A stretch of 37,291 nt of DNA from Bacteroidaceae bacterium (GTDB lineage Bacteria > Bacteroidota > Bacteroidia > Bacteroidales > Bacteroidaceae), in assembly GCA_017536695.1 (NCBI GenBank), contig JAFXGX010000024.1, forward strand, positions 1-37,291. Direction: 5' to 3'. Positions 33,587 to 37,291 of the stretch are shown here, piece after piece; positions within the stretch are counted from its first letter, which is position 1; every line of letters begins with the position of its first letter. The notes below the pieces were generated by a model, which worked only from the letters and a program-made list of their open reading frames with translations, did not search any database and was not told the DNA's origin. The translations under genes and the position numbers were made by a program.

Positions 33587-34888
33587 CTAATGATTTTCAT
33601 TGAATTTCCGTAGCCTCTCCTCGAGCATTGCATAATGGTGAGGCATTATATTCGATGAGCATGCTCTTATGCCCTTTCGTGTTCCCCCTGTCGTCGCAAG
33701 GTCAATGCCACTGATGCCATAGTACAACAACTCTTTGAGCAGTTCCCCACCCTCCATCTCCTTGTAACCGATAGTAAAGAAGAAACCGTCACTGACAGGC
33801 TCTTCATCATCCTTGTCATATGCAATGTGAAAACCGTTGCGCAGCAAAATATCCTTTATGCGTGCAGTGCGCAAAGCATACTCCTTTATATCCTCTACAA
33901 AGCGGTACTCCCCATCACAAGCAGCCTTTAGCATTGCCGCCATTGCACATTGTGCCGAATGCGAGACGCCCGAAGAGAATGAATAAAGGAATACATAAGC
34001 GAATGCAGCACCAAAGCGTGCAATGCCGTATCGCTCTTTGAGAGTGTCGTAATGACGCTCATAGAGCGCATTGCTTATGCAGGCCATTGCAATGCGTTGA
34101 CCGGCGTAACTGAATATCTTTGAAGCGCTTATAAGGATTACATAATTATCGGTATAATGTGACACGCTCGGTTGATAAGGCGGTTGGAAAGGTACACCCA
34201 GGTCCTTTCGGAAGTCCATGGTCATGTATGCCATGTCCTCAATGACAACAACATCATACTTCGTTGCCAGACGACCTATGATTTCAAGTTCCTCATCATT
34301 GAGACACATCCATGTAGGGTTGTTAGGGCTTGAGTAGAGCACTGCGCAGATATTTCCGTTCTTGAAATAGCTCTCAAGTTTATCTTCGAGAGCCTTACCA
34401 CGGCATTCGGCAATGTCGAACGATGCAATCTTGACGCCAATCACTTGTGCCTGCATCTTCTGCACAGGGAATCCCGGGTCAATGTAAAGCACTGTATCAC
34501 GCTTTTCATCAAGCTGTGAGGCAAGCATCAGCGATGCGAACGACGCCTGCATTGACCCTACTGTAGGAATGCAGCCGGCAGGACTTATATCAGTGTTTAC
34601 AAAAGCTTTAATGAAGCGCGATGCTTGCTCCTTTACCTCTGGTATTCCGTCTATTATGGGATAGACCGATGCAACTCCACGTTGCAGTGCCTCGCACTCG
34701 GCTTTTACGCCCACCGCAGAAGGCGGCAAACCAGGAACGCCCATTTCGAAATGGATGAACTCAATCCCTGTACGTGCCTCTGCAGCACGCACAACAGCGC
34801 CAATCTGACGTATTGACGCCGAGCGGATATCATCTATTTCCAACTCTTCTACTATTGAATCTATTATTTTTGAATCTACGATACACAT
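33587..34888 (-). CDS. PLP-dependent class I/II aminotransferase
   Basis: A cytoplasmic fold-type I aminotransferase of 433 residues. The cofactor lysine is Lys257 in LISASKIFSYAGQR; other marks are SSPNNPTW (substrate/cofactor Asn), the Asp in VVIEDMAYM and an Arg near GIRACSSN that would bind the substrate carboxylate. The early segment FIHFEMGVPGLPP replaces the usual LxxGxPDF region. The substrate cannot be told from sequence. The ATG at 34888 overlaps a possible small upstream reading frame by 59 bases; the N-terminal helix before FIHFEMG favours this start over the later Met. Confidence 0.88.
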   Translation of the reverse strand: MCIVDSKIIDSIVEELEIDDIRSASIRQIGAVVRAAEARTGIEFIHFEMGVPGLPPSAVGVKAECEALQRGVASVYPIIDGIPEVKEQASRFIKAFVNTDISPAGCIPTVGSMQASFASLMLASQLDEKRDTVLYIDPGFPVQKMQAQVIGVKIASFDIAECRGKALEDKLESYFKNGNICAVLYSSPNNPTWMCLNDEELEIIGRLATKYDVVVIEDMAYMTMDFRKDLGVPFQPPYQPSVSHYTDNYVILISASKIFSYAGQRIAMACISNALYERHYDTLKERYGIARFGAAFAYVFLYSFSSGVSHSAQCAMAAMLKAACDGEYRFVEDIKEYALRTARIKDILLRNGFHIAYDKDDEEPVSDGFFFTIGYKEMEGGELLKELLYYGISGIDLATTGGTRKGIRACSSNIMPHHYAMLEERLRKFNENH

Positions 34889-35030
34889 TCTTTATACCTC
34901 TTTTCTTTGAGTCGGCCTCTATCTTCTTGAGCATTCTCCTTGCCTTGGCCTTACCGAGCACTTTCTTTGCAGCCCGGGAAATACTCTTTCCTTTCTTTTT
35001 GTACAGAATGAATAACAGCAAGGGAATCAT
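34830..35030 (-). CDS. Possible small basic protein upstream of the aminotransferase
   Basis: A 66-residue frame with a short hydrophobic start (MIPLLLFILYKKKGK) and a strongly basic body (about 25 Lys/Arg). The first 45 codons use common codons of this genome (AAG, GCC, CTC, ATA), which is more than chance frames usually show. It ends inside the aminotransferase gene (59-base overlap), so it may be translationally coupled to it. I do not recognise the family, and it could be spurious. Confidence 0.35.
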   Translation of the reverse strand: MIPLLLFILYKKKGKSISRAAKKVLGKAKARRMLKKIEADSKKRGIKNVYRRFKNNRFNSRRVGNR

Positions 35031-35092
35031 AAAAACGGGAAATTATAGTAATAAATATAGTTCGTAAAAGGTTTTTATAACATTCAATTCCC
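35031..35092. other. AT-rich gap before the repeat field
   Basis: No gene is visible between the small basic frame and the first palindromic repeat at 35093. The stretch is AT-rich and may hold the promoter of the aminotransferase unit, though no clean -7 box was found. Confidence 0.4.
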
Positions 35093-35164
35093 TGTCATCC
35101 TGAGTGTAACGAAGGATCTCTATTAGCAACCGTTTTAGATGCTTCGCTACGCTCTAGCATGACA
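35093..35164. repeat. Palindromic REP-like element E1 (72 bases)
   Basis: Bounded by TGTCAT and ATGACA. The two ends are imperfect inverted repeats of about 28 bases, and each arm is itself a small hairpin (ATCCT/AGGAT and ATGCT/AGCAT). The same 72-base element recurs at 35851 and 35950. E1 is followed by a conserved 27-base spacer (35165-35191). Confidence 0.9.
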
Positions 35165-35191
35165 AATCCAATAATTATCCTCTCGCGGCTT

Positions 35192-35370
35192 TGTCATCCT
35201 GAACGTAGTGAACCAACGGTCGACACCCGGAGGGGCTAAAGTCAAGGACAATGCTTGCGTTTTCGCTTATTTGTCATTTCGAACGCATGTGAGACGTGTT
35301 GTTGAGGGCTTTGCCCGAAAAAATCTCTTATTTGTTTTTTTGAGATGCTTCGCTTCGCTCCAGCATGACA
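35192..35370. repeat. Disrupted palindromic element E2
   Basis: The left arm (35192-35212) matches E1/E5, and the right arm (about 35341-35370, ending ATGACA) matches too. The 72-base middle is replaced by about 130 foreign bases. These include another TGTCATTTCGAACG arm at 35272, a variant repeat family. It is followed by the same 27-base spacer (35371-35397). Confidence 0.8.
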
Positions 35371-35397
35371 AATCCAATAATTATCTTCTCGCGGTTT

Positions 35398-35497
35398 TGT
35401 CATCCTGAACGTAGTGAAGGATCTCTGTCTTGCACCAAGAACAACAAGCATACTGTTATAGATTCTTCGCTTTGTTACACTCCGCTCAAGAATGACA
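35398..35497. repeat. Palindromic element E3 (100 bases), next to the GIY-YIG stop
   Basis: It starts TGTCATCCTGAACG like E2 and E5 and ends GAATGACA. The ending arm (GATTCTTCG..CAAGAATGACA) belongs to a related sub-type. Its right end lies 11 bases from the stop codon of the GIY-YIG gene. Confidence 0.8.
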
Positions 35498-35508
35498 ATT
35501 CTCTGTCA

Positions 35509-35808
35509 TTACCACCCCAACGCCTCTGCTAAATCTTTTTTATCAGGATTAACTGTTGCAATAAGTTCATCCTTTTTCGCTCTTAGCCATCCTTTTAGGT
35601 GCTTTTCTCTCGCTATTGCTTCATCAACATCGGCAAACTCCTCATAATACAACAAGTCATGACATTTGTATTTTTGTGTAAATCCTTTTATTATCTCTTG
35701 CTTATGTTCTAAATATCTCCGGTAAAGATCATTCGTTATGCCAATATACAAAACTGTACGCGACTTGTTTGACATAATGTAGACCCAGTACTGATGAATA
35801 TTTACCAT
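35509..35808 (-). CDS. Small GIY-YIG nuclease-family protein
   Basis: A 99-residue protein made of one GIY-YIG domain: YWVYIM (residues 7-12) and YIGITNDLYRR (21-31) with the catalytic-type Arg30/31, a following helix, and EAIAREKHLKGW (63-74), as in the UPF0213/YhbQ-like group. Such stand-alone proteins may cut DNA, but few have been tested. The gene is tightly bracketed by palindromic repeats: E3 ends 11 bases beyond its stop, and E4 starts 42 bases upstream of its ATG. This makes a mobile or repeat-linked role plausible. Codon use is more AT-rich than neighbours (TTT, AAA, GAA), suggesting transfer. Confidence 0.9.
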   Translation of the reverse strand: MVNIHQYWVYIMSNKSRTVLYIGITNDLYRRYLEHKQEIIKGFTQKYKCHDLLYYEEFADVDEAIAREKHLKGWLRAKKDELIATVNPDKKDLAEALGW

Positions 35809-35850
35809 AGTCTTTTATACTTTTACAAATATCATATATTCTCTCGATCT

Positions 35851-35922
35851 TGTCATCCTGAGTGTAACGAAGGATCTCTATTTGTAACCGTTTTAGATGC
35901 TTCGCTTCACTCCAGCATGACA
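35851..35922. repeat. Palindromic element E4 (72 bases)
   Basis: A near-identical copy of E1 with the same bounds TGTCAT..ATGACA. It is followed by the 27-base spacer (35923-35949) and then E5, giving a 99-base period, the same as E1 to E2. Confidence 0.9.
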
Positions 35923-35949
35923 AATCCAATGATTATCCTTTCGCGGCTT

Positions 35950-36021
35950 TGTCATCCTGAACGTAGTGAAGGATCTCTATTAGCAACCGTTTTAGATGCT
36001 TCGCTACGCTCCAGCATGACA
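35950..36021. repeat. Palindromic element E5 (72 bases)
   Basis: The second member of the E4-spacer-E5 pair. The left arm and the reverse complement of the right arm align over about 28 bases with roughly four in five bases the same. The middle (CTATTAGCAACCGTTTT) is shared with E1. Confidence 0.9.
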
Positions 36022-36187
36022 ACCCAACAGCATTGCGTAACGCAGCCAACGAAAACAGCACCTTTGTTGTATAAAAGGCTCAATGACAAGGCTTGCGAAG
36101 TTTATGTAGTCAGGAGTTTAGTGAACCTAAATGACTAACTACATAAACAAGCATAACGCTGTAAGTGACCTTTTAGACAACAAAGTA
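36022..36187. other. Non-coding gap with a long imperfect hairpin
   Basis: No gene was found. The main structure is an inverted repeat GTTTATGTAGT/ACTACATAAAC (36100-36110 and 36138-36148) with an inner TTTAG/CTAAA pair. It lies 40 bases past the ettA stop but lacks a T-run on either strand, so a terminator role is doubtful. Confidence 0.5.
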
Positions 36188-37291
36188 TTAATCTTCCATA
36201 AGCTTACGATACCTGGCCTTCTTCGGTTCCTCAATGCCCAGACGACGCATCTTGTTCTCCTCGTAGTCAGAGTATGAACCCTCAAAGCTGAATACATTAC
36301 CGTCACCCTCGAATGCAATGATATGAGTACAGATACGGTCGAGGAACCAACGGTCGTGGCTGATTACAACTGCACAGCCTGCGAAGTTCTCAAGACCCTC
36401 CTCAAGCGCACGCAGTGTGTTCACGTCAATGTCATTGGTAGGCTCGTCAAGGAGGAGCACGTTGCCACCCTCTTTCAGAGCCATTGCAAGGTGCAGACGG
36501 TTACGCTCGCCACCTGAGAGCACACCGCACTTCTTCTCCTGGTCGGCACCCGAGAAGTTGAAACGTGAAAGGTATGCACGCACATTGATTTCCTTACCGC
36601 CAAGACGCATGAGCTCGTTACCCTGGCTCATTACCTCATAGACGGTCTTGTCAGCAACAATATCCTTGTGGTTCTGGTCAACGTATGCAATCTTTACGGT
36701 CTCACCAACCTCGAATGTACCCTCATCGGCAGTCTCAAGGCCCATAATCATGCGGAAGAGCGTTGTCTTACCCGCACCGTTGGGACCAATCACACCCACA
36801 ATGCCGTTAGGGGGGAGCATGAAGTTGAGGTTGCTGAAGAGATGCTTGCTGCCGAATGATTTGCCGATGTTGTCGGCAATGATGACCTTGTTACCGAGAC
36901 GTGGACCGTTAGGGATGAAGATTTCCAATTTCTCTTCGCGCTCCTTCTGGTCTTCGTTGAGCATGCGCTCATATGAGTTAAGACGCGCCTTACCCTTTGC
37001 CTGGCGAGCCTTGGGCGACATGCGCACCCACTCGAGCTCGCGCTCGAGAGTCTTGCGGCGCTTGCTTGCGCTCTTCTCCTCCTGCTCCATGCGCTTGGTC
37101 TTCTGCTCAAGCCATGAAGAGTAGTTACCCTGCCAGGGAATACCCTCGCCACGGTCAAGCTCAAGAATCCAGCCCGCAACGTCATCGAGGAAGTAACGGT
37201 CGTGGGTAACCGCGATTACGGTACCCTCGTACTGGTTCAGGTGCTGCTCCAACCAGTCGATACTCTCGGCATCGAGGTGGTTGGTAGGCTC
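36188..37291 (-). CDS. ettA: Energy-dependent translational throttle protein EttA (5' part missing)
   Basis: An ABC-F ATPase that binds the ribosomal E site and gates translation by energy status. The frame runs off the right edge, so the first ABC domain is mostly missing. The visible 367 residues start in EPTNHLDAESIDWLE, the end of the first Walker B/D-loop. They continue with HDRYFLDDVAGWILELDRG, the EttA-typical linker (WLEQKTKR.., MSPKARQAKGKARL) and the second ABC domain with GPNGAGKTT, LSGGERNR and LLLDEPTNDIDV, then end LMED. The order and the linker distinguish EttA from Uup and other ABC-F members. Full length would be about 555-560 residues. Confidence 0.94.
   Translation of the reverse strand, partial: EPTNHLDAESIDWLEQHLNQYEGTVIAVTHDRYFLDDVAGWILELDRGEGIPWQGNYSSWLEQKTKRMEQEEKSASKRRKTLERELEWVRMSPKARQAKGKARLNSYERMLNEDQKEREEKLEIFIPNGPRLGNKVIIADNIGKSFGSKHLFSNLNFMLPPNGIVGVIGPNGAGKTTLFRMIMGLETADEGTFEVGETVKIAYVDQNHKDIVADKTVYEVMSQGNELMRLGGKEINVRAYLSRFNFSGADQEKKCGVLSGGERNRLHLAMALKEGGNVLLLDEPTNDIDVNTLRALEEGLENFAGCAVVISHDRWFLDRICTHIIAFEGDGNVFSFEGSYSDYEENKMRRLGIEEPKKARYRKLMED

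Noticed and set aside
35729-35929. A 66-residue minus-strand frame over E4 and the GIY-YIG start
   Set aside because: It overlaps the GIY-YIG gene in another frame and consists largely of repeat sequence.
35093-36021. CRISPR-like regular spacing of a 27-base sequence (35165, 35371, 35923)
   Set aside because: The sequences between the 27-base units are themselves near-identical palindromes, not unique spacers, and no cas gene is present. They are interspersed repeats.
35794-36138. A 114-residue plus-strand frame through the repeats
   Set aside because: Its product is only a translation of the 99-base repeat (CHPE..EGSL units). The period is a multiple of three, which keeps the frame open by chance.
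37250-37252. TTG at 37252 as the start of ettA
   Set aside because: The frame continues without a stop to the window edge and encodes the conserved EPTNHLDAES motif before this codon, so the gene is truncated by the window and does not start here.

Overview
The window is about 37 kb of a Bacteroidota chromosome, most likely order Bacteroidales. The evidence is the bat (Bacteroides aerotolerance) operon, an S16 protein with a long acidic/alanine-rich tail, DUF4136 and S41 lipoproteins, a GH20 hexosaminidase and an AsmA protein. Several leaders also carry the Bacteroides-type promoter, TTTG then about 19 bases then TAnnTTTG. I cannot name a genus. No tRNA, rRNA, CRISPR array, phage or insertion sequence was seen. 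Most of the window reads as core chromosome; the one accessory-looking stretch is 35.0-36.2 kb.

Left part (1-12.4 kb): a TolC-type efflux protein running off the left edge, rpsP, a DNA alkyl-transferase (ogt type), an S41-protease-like lipoprotein whose catalytic Ser and Lys both appear replaced, and three small envelope proteins (NlpE-like lipoprotein, DUF4136 lipoprotein, small beta-barrel). These are followed by a large periplasmic M16 zinc peptidase, an uncharacterised zinc-ribbon protein, L-threonine aldolase directly followed by a ProX/YbaK tRNA-editing protein, and a PAP2 membrane phosphatase.

Middle (12.4-27.0 kb), all on the minus strand: the bat operon, transcribed moxR - DUF58 - a 357-aa two-TM protein - batA - batB - batC - batD - batE, with the PAP2 gene close behind. 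Upstream lies lepA - ftsY - rimO - HU - HU/LysM fusion. The first three act on the ribosome or its membrane targeting. The last is a striking protein with an N-terminal HU fold, a long acidic linker, one membrane helix and a C-terminal LysM domain, which suggests a link between nucleoid and cell wall.

Right part (27.2-37.3 kb): an AsmA-family protein, a GH20 beta-N-acetylhexosaminidase, a secreted M12B-like metallopeptidase with a bacterial repeat domain and a T9SS-like tail, a PLP aminotransferase and a possible small basic protein. Next comes a non-coding zone packed with REP-like palindromic repeats arranged in pairs around a small GIY-YIG nuclease gene. The window ends inside ettA, an ABC-F translation factor.

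The observations most worth following are the HU-TM-LysM protein, the GIY-YIG gene bracketed by paired palindromes, the inactivated S41 lipoprotein, and the duplicated dyad-rich control region upstream of the M16 gene.
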